Origin: a virus
Direction: 5' to 3' (one strand)
IMG/VR virus record: IMGVR_UViG_3300025759_000081
Span: 1 to 64,000 of that record
DNA length: 64,000 nucleotides
Each line of letters opens with the position of its first letter. The stretch's first letter is position 1. The position numbers were made by a program, and so were the translations under genes. Positions 22,835 through 29,804 of the stretch are shown here, in pieces. The notes below the pieces were generated by a model. It had not been told where the DNA came from. It worked only from the letters and a program-made list of their open reading frames with translations, and made no database searches.

Positions 22835-23454
22835 ATAAGTATATCATTCCGCCCGCGGAAAGAGATATGCTTCCCGATGATATTCATGGTTTAACAGTTT
22901 TAGATTTTGGTGCCAAAGCAAATCCGCGTGGCACTTATCGGGAAGAATATCTTAATTTATATAATGTGAGGGAATATCATTGTGTTGATATTCAAGCTAT
23001 ACATGGTTCTCATGTAGTAGATTTAAGATCAGAAACTGCTGCAAAGAGAATACAGGAATTGACAGGTCATAAAACTTTTGATTTATTATGTAACGTTGGC
23101 ACAAGTGAACACGTTTCGATTCAAAGAACATTCTATCAAGCTGTGCATAAACTTGCTCATCCTGGCAGTTACATTTTTCATTGGACTCCAATGGCTGAGA
23201 AAATGTTATGGCATGGTGCCCACGGTTCTCTATGGCACTGTCAACCAGAATTTTTTGAATGGTTGGCAAATAGAAACGGATATGAAATTGTTAAGAGAGC
23301 TTTTCCTCGAAATGAAGTTTCTGCTGTATTATATAAGGTAAAAGAAAAAAAAGATTTTCAATGGCATCCAGCTTGGACGGATACTTTTTGGAAGAATCCA
23401 AATTACGTTGATTTTGACAACATTAATGCACATAAACAAAAGGCTATACTATGA
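22831..23454 (+). CDS. Class I SAM-dependent methyltransferase-like protein
   Basis: A 207-residue protein with a Rossmann SAM-binding start LTVLDFGAKANPRGTY, an acidic motif II YHCVDIQAI, a motif IV-like strand DLLCNVGTSEHV and then a helix-strand pair KLAHPGSYIFHWTP. It starts at GTG inside the regA stop (GTGA). The substrate is unknown. It could modify a nucleotide, a lipid head group or a small metabolite. It is coupled to the dUTPase-fold gene that follows (ATGA). Confidence 0.7.
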   Translation: MNKYIIPPAERDMLPDDIHGLTVLDFGAKANPRGTYREEYLNLYNVREYHCVDIQAIHGSHVVDLRSETAAKRIQELTGHKTFDLLCNVGTSEHVSIQRTFYQAVHKLAHPGSYIFHWTPMAEKMLWHGAHGSLWHCQPEFFEWLANRNGYEIVKRAFPRNEVSAVLYKVKEKKDFQWHPAWTDTFWKNPNYVDFDNINAHKQKAIL

Positions 23455-23900
23455 AATTTATTATTGAATCAGAAAGAGCGGTCGATCCTAAATTAGATTC
23501 TTGGAATTTTATTGATTTTGCACCAGTGTTTGGAGCAGGCCAAAGAATGTCGGCCTACAACGCTTGGAACAAAGAATTTCCCATTGTTTCTAAAACGACT
23601 CGTAATGCTCCTAGCTTGCACTTACCACCAGAAACTCGGATGGCCTTGCCTACTGGCATTGTTGTTGAAGATTTACCAGAAGATCATATATTAGAAGTGT
23701 CAGTTATTTCATCGGCTACGATGCAAATGGGTATACATTGCCCTGCTCCTTTACGAGTAATGAATGGAGAGCCTATTTTTATTAATGTACATAATATATC
23801 AGATACTCTGGTACAAATCACTTCTGGGGCATATCTAGGCCTAGGAAGGTTAATTCATGTACCAAAAGATGAAGTACTTTCTGTAAAATCGTATAAATAA
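23451..23900 (+). CDS. dUTPase-fold protein with degenerate active site
   Basis: A 149-residue protein with the strand order of trimeric dUTPases: RMALPTGIVVEDLPEDHILEVSV, then GIHCPAPLRVMNGEPIFINVHNISD, ending in ITSGAYLGLGRLIHV, which parallels the I-x2-G-x-RIAQLI segment. The RSG phosphate-binding motif is replaced by VISSATMQ and the uridine-pocket sequence with its Tyr-Arg is not evident. It may therefore be a nucleotide-binding or structural derivative rather than an active dUTPase. It overlaps the preceding methyltransferase; its stop codon is inside a late promoter. Confidence 0.55.
   Translation: MKFIIESERAVDPKLDSWNFIDFAPVFGAGQRMSAYNAWNKEFPIVSKTTRNAPSLHLPPETRMALPTGIVVEDLPEDHILEVSVISSATMQMGIHCPAPLRVMNGEPIFINVHNISDTLVQITSGAYLGLGRLIHVPKDEVLSVKSYK
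23892..23899 (+). promoter_or_regulatory. T4-type late promoter upstream of hsp20
   Basis: TATAAATA overlaps the last codons of the dUTPase-fold gene. The expected transcription start near 23905 would give hsp20 a structured leader of about 75 bases. Confidence 0.7.
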
Positions 23901-23904
23901 AAAT

Positions 23905-23982
23905 TGAGATGCCGTAAGGGTCTCATTTAACCGCCGGGCTGTTGCCGGCATACTTAATCTTGCTTAAAAGGAGATGAAGCAA
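23905..23982 (+). promoter_or_regulatory. Structured hsp20 leader, candidate RNA thermometer
   Basis: Three consecutive hairpins. The first is TGAGA (23905-23909) with TCTCA (23921-23925), holding an inner CC-GTAA-GG with a GNRA loop. The second is GCCGG (23933-23937) with CCGGC (23945-23949). The third is TTGCTT (23960-23965) with AAGCAA (23977-23982), which ends at the first base of the start codon and holds the AAGGAG ribosome binding site in its loop. A competing pair ATCT/AGAT (23957-23960, 23972-23975) would cover part of the ribosome binding site. ROSE-type thermometers of heat-shock genes have this general build and a TTGCT element. Confidence 0.5.
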
Positions 23983-24464
23983 TGACTCGATTTAACCTTA
24001 ATACGTTAACCCCCTATTCCGTTGGTTTTGACCGCGTGTTCGACAGGCTTATGGAGCTTGAGCACGGGCCCAACGGCCATCCTAATAATCAAGGGTTTCC
24101 CCCTTATAACATACGCAGATCTGAAGATGAGTTCTTCATCGACATTGCGTTAGCAGGTGTAGCACCTGAAGATATCGACATTGAACACAAAGAAAACATT
24201 TTAACTGTCAAATCAAACTGGGCAGAAAATAATGATCATTTCTCTGATGCTGCTGGCGAATATCTGCATCGTGGTATTTCAAGAAAAAAATTCACACGTA
24301 AATTTACTCTCACAGATGATATTGAAGTAAGAGGTGCTGACTTTATAAATGGTCTTTTAACTATCTCATTGGAAAGAATTATTCCCGAAGAAAAAAGACC
24401 AAAGAAAATTGCTATTAATTCTACCCCAAAGAAAAAGGGGAAAAAAGAATTATTAATTGATTAA
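23982..24464 (+). CDS. Hsp20 small heat-shock protein
   Basis: An alpha-crystallin-type chaperone of 160 residues. The N-terminal arm begins with YSVGFDRVFDRLMELE, the alpha-crystallin domain runs from about PPYNIRRSEDEFFIDIALAGV to LTISLERIIPEE, and the C-terminal I-x-I motif is IAI in KKIAIN. The domain segment YLHRGISRKKFTRKFTL is typical of the bacterial class A group. Hsp20 is a frequent gene in marine T4-like phages and may assist virion assembly. Late promoter and leader as described above. Confidence 0.93.
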   Translation: MTRFNLNTLTPYSVGFDRVFDRLMELEHGPNGHPNNQGFPPYNIRRSEDEFFIDIALAGVAPEDIDIEHKENILTVKSNWAENNDHFSDAAGEYLHRGISRKKFTRKFTLTDDIEVRGADFINGLLTISLERIIPEEKRPKKIAINSTPKKKGKKELLID

Positions 24465-24481
24465 TTGAAGGAGATTATATT

Positions 24482-25063
24482 ATGTCAAGCATTAATGGTA
24501 AAATTTTACCAGACGTAGTTTTTAAAACTCGTGTACGTGATGAGTCAATTAGTGGTGACAACCCATATCGTTGGGAAGATGTAACAACAGAAGATCTTTT
24601 TGGAAAAAAAAGAATTGTTGTGTTTAGTCTTCCTGGCGCGTTTACTCCTACTTGCTCAACCTTTCAAGTACCTGGTTTCGAAGAAGCATACGAAGAAATT
24701 AAGTCAAATTTCGTAGATGATATCTATTGTGTCTCAGTTAACGACGCATTTGTCATGAACGCTTGGGCGAAAGCACAGGGCGTCAAAAACATTAAAATGG
24801 TACCTGACGGCTCTGGAAAATTCACCGAAGCACTTGGAATGCTCGTTGATAAAGACAATCTTGGATTTGGTAAAAGATCTTGGAGATACGCCGCTGTTAT
24901 TACAGACAGCGTTGTCGAAAAAGAATTCGTAGAGCCAGGATTTATGGATAATTGTCCAGAAGATCCTTATGGTGAAACAAGTCCAGAAACGGTGTTGACT
25001 TATTTAAAAGAAGTTGCTTTTCGTTTCGAAGCTAAAAGCAAAGAAGGTGAAAAAGCTGCGTGA
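24482..25063 (+). CDS. Peroxiredoxin (Prx5/AhpE-like thioredoxin fold)
   Basis: A 193-residue thiol peroxidase. The peroxidatic motif is SLPGAFTPTCSTFQVPGF with catalytic Cys58, and the segment CVSVNDAFVMNAWAKAQG is characteristic of the Prx5 group. It ends with an extended C-terminus rich in Glu and Lys. It has a GGAG ribosome binding site, follows hsp20 by 17 bases and shares its transcript, which ends at the terminator just downstream. It probably protects the infected cell or virion assembly from peroxide and looks like a host-derived auxiliary gene. Confidence 0.92.
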   Translation: MSSINGKILPDVVFKTRVRDESISGDNPYRWEDVTTEDLFGKKRIVVFSLPGAFTPTCSTFQVPGFEEAYEEIKSNFVDDIYCVSVNDAFVMNAWAKAQGVKNIKMVPDGSGKFTEALGMLVDKDNLGFGKRSWRYAAVITDSVVEKEFVEPGFMDNCPEDPYGETSPETVLTYLKEVAFRFEAKSKEGEKAA

Positions 25064-25064
25064 A

Positions 25065-25092
25065 CAAAAAGGGACCGAAAGGTCCCTTTTTT
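25065..25092. terminator. Bidirectional intrinsic terminator
   Basis: AAAAA-GGGACC (25070-25075), a GAAA tetraloop, GGTCCC (25080-25085) and TTTTTTT. The A tract on the left makes it work for the minus strand as well. It lies exactly between the convergent peroxiredoxin (stop 25063) and tape-measure (stop 25092) genes. Confidence 0.93.
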
Positions 25093-26999
25093 TAATCTGA
25101 GCCCGCAGTTAATATAAGAGTTTTAGATCTTCCACCACCGCCACCACCACCACCTACAACACTCGATGCTATACTAGTAGTTGAGCCTTTCGAAGCATTA
25201 ACATGTTGAACGCTTGTGCCACCAACCGCAGTTGAAGAATCAATGTAAGTAAATCCTTGACCTCGGCCGAGGTAAGCGGGGTGTTGCCTAGCCGTTTCGA
25301 TTCGTTCCAGCATTTCAAGTGCCTGATTCTCTCTGTCAGCCAAGCGATCCAAACTATTTTGGCCAAAAAGTGCTTTGACATTTTCAACAATACCTTTTGG
25401 CGATTCATAAATAAAATCACGTTCTGATAATTTACCTGCAGAATTGGCTATTCTGTCTTGGATAACTTGTCGAATAGTTTCAATCTCTGCTTCTAATTCT
25501 GTGTTCCTAGCAACAAATTCAGCTTCTATTTCAGCCATCTCTATTGCACTCAGATCTCTTTCATCTACAAACCCTCCACCGGGCATTGGAGTTCTAAAAC
25601 TAGGACCAGATTTTTGTCTATTTGCTAACGTCTGTTTAGCCTTTGCGTATTGTTCTCCTATTTCTTGATTTGTGTCAGATTCTAATTGACTGTTATCTAT
25701 TTCATCATGTTTATACGCAGCTCGTCTTTCAAGATTTGCTCGCATTTCCGGTGACATTTCTTTACCATTGCGCGCATAGTCATCTAACATTTTTTGCGCC
25801 GCGTCACGGTCGGCTTCTTTCCTAGCTCTAGCATCTGCTTGTTCTTGTAGTCTAGCTGCTTTTTCAGCGAGGGCTTGCAGAGCTGCTTCTTCGTTTGATC
25901 TACCAATTACTTCAGCAACTTTTCTTGTTATTCCAACTGCTCCACCAATAATAAGCCCAGCAAGAGCTCCTTTAGGACCAAATAAAGAACCAAACGTAAG
26001 TGCACCTCCTGCCGCAGCTGCAAGTATACCACCAGTATCTACTACTTCACTTGCTGCAATTTCTTCAGGAGACATGTTTGCAGCTTCTGCTGCAATAAAC
26101 TCTGCAATCTCATCACCATAAGCCATAACACCTACACCAGCAGCTGCTAATAATGCGCGGGCAATAGCGAATCCTTTCATTTTATTTTTGGTAGGGTTTC
26201 CATCTGGATCTGCGTCGGTTTGAGGCACTTGAGGCACAGTAGGTGGTAGACCTCCACGATCGAAAAGTCCTCGTACAGCGCCAGATGCAACGCCAGCTGC
26301 AGCGCCACGCGCAATACCACCTGAGAGGAGATCGGCGCCTAGTCCTGCAGCGCCAATCCCAAGTAATACTCCAGCTGGACTTTTTATGAATTCTGTAATT
26401 GCAGTAAGAGCTTCTGGAACCTTTTCAGCGAATTGAACAAAAGACGAACCAACCGCAGACCAATCAACTTTCTTAAAAGTTTCAATCATACTATCTTCAA
26501 ACTCAGTGAATGCTCCATTAGATTTTTCGTCGATAAAACCTTTCACAAAATTATAAGCTAAGAACATACCACCACCAGCCATTGCAAGATTTTTCATCAT
26601 ATTACCACTAGGTAAAATAGATTTAAGTAAGCTAGTTACTCCACCGCTTTCTGTTTTCTCTTTTCTTGTTTTTTGAGAGGTATCTTCTGAAACTGAATTC
26701 GTTGATTCTGAAGCGTCTGGCGCGACCTGTTTAAGCGCTTCTTCGTTTTTTTGTTGTTCTAATAGCTCTTTATTCATATTACCCATTTTGTCAAAATAAT
26801 CTTTTTGACCGTCAAGGGCTGTAGCTATTCGATTAAACACTCCGTCGAATTTTGCTAAATCTGCGCGAATGTTTTTTAAACTGTGGGTTCTGCCGTCGGT
26901 ACGAAGTAGCTTGCCTTCTTTTTCTAGCGTATCGATGATAGCTTGAGTTTGAGGAGACAATTGTGATTGCTCTTTTCGATCTTCTCGTTTAGATGGCAT
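25092..26999 (-). CDS. 29: Tape measure / baseplate hub protein, gp29-like
   Basis: A 635-residue protein (T4 gp29: 590). It starts with a helical, charged region (about 1-125). Several long hydrophobic Gly/Ala-rich segments follow (for example GVLLGIGAAGLGADLLSGG and GGILAAAAGGALTFGSLFG), then a long charged coiled coil, as in tail tape measures. The C-terminus has a run of eight glycines (VVGGGGGGGGRSK). Sequence similarity to T4 gp29 is not obvious to me; the call rests on size, segment order and position after gp26/gp51. It ends at the bidirectional terminator. Confidence 0.7.
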   Translation of the reverse strand: MPSKREDRKEQSQLSPQTQAIIDTLEKEGKLLRTDGRTHSLKNIRADLAKFDGVFNRIATALDGQKDYFDKMGNMNKELLEQQKNEEALKQVAPDASESTNSVSEDTSQKTRKEKTESGGVTSLLKSILPSGNMMKNLAMAGGGMFLAYNFVKGFIDEKSNGAFTEFEDSMIETFKKVDWSAVGSSFVQFAEKVPEALTAITEFIKSPAGVLLGIGAAGLGADLLSGGIARGAAAGVASGAVRGLFDRGGLPPTVPQVPQTDADPDGNPTKNKMKGFAIARALLAAAGVGVMAYGDEIAEFIAAEAANMSPEEIAASEVVDTGGILAAAAGGALTFGSLFGPKGALAGLIIGGAVGITRKVAEVIGRSNEEAALQALAEKAARLQEQADARARKEADRDAAQKMLDDYARNGKEMSPEMRANLERRAAYKHDEIDNSQLESDTNQEIGEQYAKAKQTLANRQKSGPSFRTPMPGGGFVDERDLSAIEMAEIEAEFVARNTELEAEIETIRQVIQDRIANSAGKLSERDFIYESPKGIVENVKALFGQNSLDRLADRENQALEMLERIETARQHPAYLGRGQGFTYIDSSTAVGGTSVQHVNASKGSTTSIASSVVGGGGGGGGRSKTLILTAGSD

Positions 27000-27001
27000 T
27001 T

Positions 27002-27169
27002 TTATTTGCTCTTTTCGTTTTGTTCTTCTATAAAGTTAATTAGCATTTTAAAATAAAGATCACGTTCATAAGGCATTAAACTTTCTATATCACTTATTGA
27101 GTATTTATGGTGCTGTGCCAATGCGAACACAATTTGATAGTAATCGCCGAGACTAAGATGGCACAGCAT
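27002..27169 (-). CDS. 51: gp51-like baseplate hub chaperone, -1 frame of gene 26
   Basis: A 55-residue reading frame not covered by longer genes. It begins with ATG in a TAATG overlap with the gene 26 stop and ends two bases before the gene 29-like start region. The sequence contains LGDYYQIVFALAQHHKYS and IESLMPYERDLYFKMLINF, the type of helix-YERD-helix that occurs in tail-assembly chaperone C-terminal parts. It can be made alone, or as a gp26 fusion if ribosomes shift at the T TTT TTT site that precedes it. T4 genes 26 and 51 are also neighbours, so I propose gene 51. Confidence 0.65.
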   Translation of the reverse strand: MLCHLSLGDYYQIVFALAQHHKYSISDIESLMPYERDLYFKMLINFIEEQNEKSK

Positions 27170-27870
27170 TACATAAAAAAACTGCGCATACCTTCTAGTA
27201 CAAACACTTGTTCTTTATTTTCCTTATTAGTATAATGCATTTCGTGTCGAAGTCTTGGCATTGTTTCAAAAAAATCTTGAATACCTTTAACTACTTCACC
27301 TGACATGCCATCCATAAAATTATGAATTTCATCTTCACTATAATCTTTAAAATCGTAAACGTCTTCATCAGACGCAAGTTTGTCTAAGCAAGAAACCATT
27401 ATGTAATAATTTGACAATGGGTCGTTTGAATCATAAGTAGCAACTTGAAGAAATTCATCAATTGATGGATACTTAAGAAACAAATAAAAATCATCGTTTA
27501 TTTTAACTTTATTTGTATGACTTGGATTTCGTGTTATAGTAATATTTTCAATATCAATTTCAAGATCTACTTTTTCGTCTGTATCAGGATCTCTTATAGA
27601 AAAATTGATTGCGTTATCTATAGACCTAGCTCTTAAACAAAGCATAATATATTCTAGATCAAACATTGGTAAATCACCAATGTCCTTTCCAACTAAGCAA
27701 TTATTTACGATTTGTTTCGCGGCAAGGATTTCTTGCTCAATATCATTTGATTCTTGAGCAATTAAAAGAATTTTTTCTTCTTTAACACTAAAGGGCCTGT
27801 ATTTAATCTTCTCTCCGGTTGATGGTAATTCCAACTCAAAAAGTGGAAGATCGATTTTTGGTAAAACCAT
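27169..27870 (-). CDS. 26: gp26-like baseplate hub assembly protein
   Basis: A 233-residue protein (T4 gp26: 208) of the T4 baseplate gp26 family. It starts MVLPKIDLPLFELELPSTGEKIKYRPF, with the RPF-VKEEK motif common in the family, followed by helical segments IVNNCLVGKDIGDLPMFDLEYI and LKYPSIDEFLQVATYD. It takes part in hub assembly. An AGGAG ribosome binding site precedes the ATG. The gene ends in the slippery T tract described separately. Confidence 0.85.
   Translation of the reverse strand: MVLPKIDLPLFELELPSTGEKIKYRPFSVKEEKILLIAQESNDIEQEILAAKQIVNNCLVGKDIGDLPMFDLEYIMLCLRARSIDNAINFSIRDPDTDEKVDLEIDIENITITRNPSHTNKVKINDDFYLFLKYPSIDEFLQVATYDSNDPLSNYYIMVSCLDKLASDEDVYDFKDYSEDEIHNFMDGMSGEVVKGIQDFFETMPRLRHEMHYTNKENKEQVFVLEGMRSFFM
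27175..27181 (-). promoter_or_regulatory. T TTT TTT slippery heptamer, candidate -1 frameshift site
   Basis: Near the 3' end of gene 26, in its reading frame, the minus strand reads AG T TTT TTT ATG TAA TG. The heptamer T TTT TTT is a classical -1 slippery sequence. A shift would bypass the TAA and continue as Y-V-M-L-C-H into the 55-codon frame, adding 57 residues. Confidence 0.55.
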
Positions 27871-27894
27871 AATATATTCTCCTAATCAATCGCT

Positions 27895-28662
27895 TTAAAT
27901 ACGATCTGAAATGTTGTCAAACGAGTTTCTTACTCGATTCAATCTATTAACTGCATCCTGAATGCTCGTTGGGCTGTTTCCTTGATTTATAGTTTGTCTT
28001 ACTACGTCTGTAAAACCAGCAACAGCACCAATTAACCCTAATAATCCATCACCTCTATTTAAACGTCCTCTTCCTCCTACTTTTTCTCCACTATAAGAAA
28101 TGCGGTCGTAAGAAAAACTGATTGGCATTTGAAGAAAAGAATCGTTTTCACTCCATGCTAATTGAACATCGCCAACTGCAATTGGAAACGCTTTTTCTAA
28201 TTTTGTTTCATAATATCTCGATTCAAAGCTATCAGTAGTATAGTGATGGATTGTAATATCCGTTGAATACTCGTCTTTATAACCTACTTCATAGGGTAAC
28301 TTTCCATCTACTTCAGAAAAATTGCCACCAGCTGTTCCATAGTTAATTATTTGCTGTGCCCATTGATGAAAAAACGAGATGATTTGATGACTCGAATCAC
28401 AAAGAAAAAGTCCACTCACTGGCTCTGTAGTAATTCCCATTGGATATACTTTTTGCCTTTGGCCTACATGAATTTGAGTTGCTTGTTCAAAATTAATTCC
28501 AGGAACCGAAATTTGCGAGCAAAAGAATCTAAAATCTCTTGGAGATACAAGAGCAGAAACTCCTCGAGGAAGTCGATTAATTCTTACTTCAAAAAGATTT
28601 GTTCGAGCGGGGCCGCCAAATCGATCGAAAGTAGATTTAAAATCACTTATGTTGAATGGCAT
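27895..28662 (-). CDS. 54: gp54-like baseplate tail-tube initiator
   Basis: A 255-residue protein of the gp19/gp54 fold. It has TNLFEVRINRLPRG near the start, SQISVPGINFEQATQ, a hydrophobic helix-rich segment with IISFFHQWAQQI, a strand pair DITIHHYTTD and the C-terminal strand LEKAFPIAVGDVQLAWSEND followed by PISFSYDRIS. In T4, gp54 together with gp48 begins tail-tube polymerisation. T4 gp54 is 320 residues. It follows the 203-residue gene directly with no gap. Confidence 0.75.
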   Translation of the reverse strand: MPFNISDFKSTFDRFGGPARTNLFEVRINRLPRGVSALVSPRDFRFFCSQISVPGINFEQATQIHVGQRQKVYPMGITTEPVSGLFLCDSSHQIISFFHQWAQQIINYGTAGGNFSEVDGKLPYEVGYKDEYSTDITIHHYTTDSFESRYYETKLEKAFPIAVGDVQLAWSENDSFLQMPISFSYDRISYSGEKVGGRGRLNRGDGLLGLIGAVAGFTDVVRQTINQGNSPTSIQDAVNRLNRVRNSFDNISDRI

Positions 28663-29274
28663 TTACTTAAATCTCCCTGCTATAATATTTTTAGATTCGC
28701 GCCAAACTTGTCTCTTATCTGCACCTTCAAATCTAGCAGTTGGTAAGAAGAGTGCAATGTCCCATTCTGCGGGTTCAACTAATATAAATCTAGTTCTAAT
28801 TTGTGAATCTAAATAATGTTTAAAAGTTGGTGCAAATTCTCTATATTTTCTTACGCTATTCAAAATGTCATAACTGATTTTAATTCGAGTTGTTTCATCA
28901 TATTTTTTATTAGTAACAGTAGTATAAAGTGCGTCCATTAATTTTGCACGTAAAAGAGGCGGAAGATAGTGCATATTTAAGCCCTGAAATCCACCTTCTG
29001 TTCTATTTATTGGAAACACGAGAGGGAATGTGTCATAGTATGGAAGAGTCTTTTTATGTTTTGGATCGTATCGAAACATATACATAGATCCGAGTCTAAT
29101 TTCGTAAGTAGCAGAAGCTCGTTTTTCACGAATAATTTTCTTAGGATCGGCTTCTGCAACTGTAAATCTTTTTGCTTGATTACGATACCAACTACGGGCG
29201 TCTTTTGTTCGACCCGGCGCTTTACCGGATTTTATTCCTTTCAATAAGATTTCATCGAATGTTGATGCTGCCAT
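28663..29274 (-). CDS. Virion protein next to gene 4 (possibly gp2-like DNA end protector)
   Basis: A 203-residue basic protein. Its N-terminus TFDEILLKGIKSGKAPGRTKDARSWYRNQA is positively charged; the middle contains MYMFRYDPKHKKTLPYYDTFPLVFPI and the well-kept block LNMHYLPPLLRAKLMDALY. I recognise the block as shared with other T4-like phages but do not know its biochemical role. In T4, genes 2 and 4 are neighbours and gp2 protects DNA ends, so gp2 is one possible identity; a tail or head completion protein is another. Start and stop abut both neighbouring genes. Confidence 0.5.
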   Translation of the reverse strand: MAASTFDEILLKGIKSGKAPGRTKDARSWYRNQAKRFTVAEADPKKIIREKRASATYEIRLGSMYMFRYDPKHKKTLPYYDTFPLVFPINRTEGGFQGLNMHYLPPLLRAKLMDALYTTVTNKKYDETTRIKISYDILNSVRKYREFAPTFKHYLDSQIRTRFILVEPAEWDIALFLPTARFEGADKRQVWRESKNIIAGRFK

Positions 29275-29736
29275 CTACTTAATCCCTAATTCGTGTTCTG
29301 TATATATTGCAAATTCCCAACCTTTACTTTCACAAAATTGTCTAGCTGCTTTCCACTTAGCTTCATTGACTCCCCACGTTTTAACCTCGTTCAAATATCT
29401 TCTCGATATTCTTCCAGATTTCGTAGCATTTTTTTTACTCACATCTGGCGGTTTAGTCTGAGCTTTAGGTTTAATTTCAATCATAATTGTTTTTGGGACA
29501 CTAGTTTTTTTATCTCTTACATGGACAATTACATCAGGAAAATATCTGTGTGACTTTCCATCGATTGGTGATCTATATGGAACGATCACTTCTTCAGATT
29601 GCCACCAAATAACATCCGGATGCTTGTCTACATGACGAAAAAATTTAAACTCCCAAAGGGACCTATAAATTATTTTTGTAGGATCTCCTTTGTACTTTCC
29701 AGGGTTTTCTGGTCGAAATCTACCTTTGTATGCCAT
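29275..29736 (-). CDS. 4: gp4 head completion nuclease-like protein
   Basis: A 153-residue protein (T4 gp4: 150) needed to finish filled heads. The pattern PENPGKYKGDPTKIIYRSLWEFKFF, WWQSEEVIVPY, DGKSHRYFPDVIV and TIMIEIKPK corresponds to a restriction-like nuclease fold with the PD-(D/E)XK elements FPD and EIKPK. The C-terminus WEFAIYTEHEL also fits. It is the first gene of the minus-strand operon that runs through 54, 26, 51 and 29. Confidence 0.9.
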   Translation of the reverse strand: MAYKGRFRPENPGKYKGDPTKIIYRSLWEFKFFRHVDKHPDVIWWQSEEVIVPYRSPIDGKSHRYFPDVIVHVRDKKTSVPKTIMIEIKPKAQTKPPDVSKKNATKSGRISRRYLNEVKTWGVNEAKWKAARQFCESKGWEFAIYTEHELGIK

Positions 29737-29748
29737 TTAAAAAATCAA

Positions 29749-29756
29749 TATAAATA
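29749..29756 (+). promoter_or_regulatory. T4-type late promoter of gene 48
   Basis: TATAAATA in the 68-base divergent gap between genes 4 and 48. The gene 48 ATG is at 29805, preceded by TTAGGA. Confidence 0.75.
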
Positions 29757-29779
29757 AGTGGATAGAGTTAGCTCAATAC

Positions 29780-29787
29780 TATTTATC
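29780..29787 (-). promoter_or_regulatory. Candidate late promoter of the gene 4 operon (GATAAATA)
   Basis: On the minus strand GATAAATA lies about 44 bases before the gene 4 ATG. It crosses over with the plus-strand late promoter, so the two late transcripts start back to back. Confidence 0.55.
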
Positions 29788-29804
29788 TTAGTTAGGAAAA
29801 ACAA

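Noticed and set aside
25125-25160. GGN trinucleotide run in the tape-measure gene as a regulatory repeat
   Set aside because: It encodes the eight-glycine stretch near the C-terminus with mixed codons and is best read as a flexible linker.
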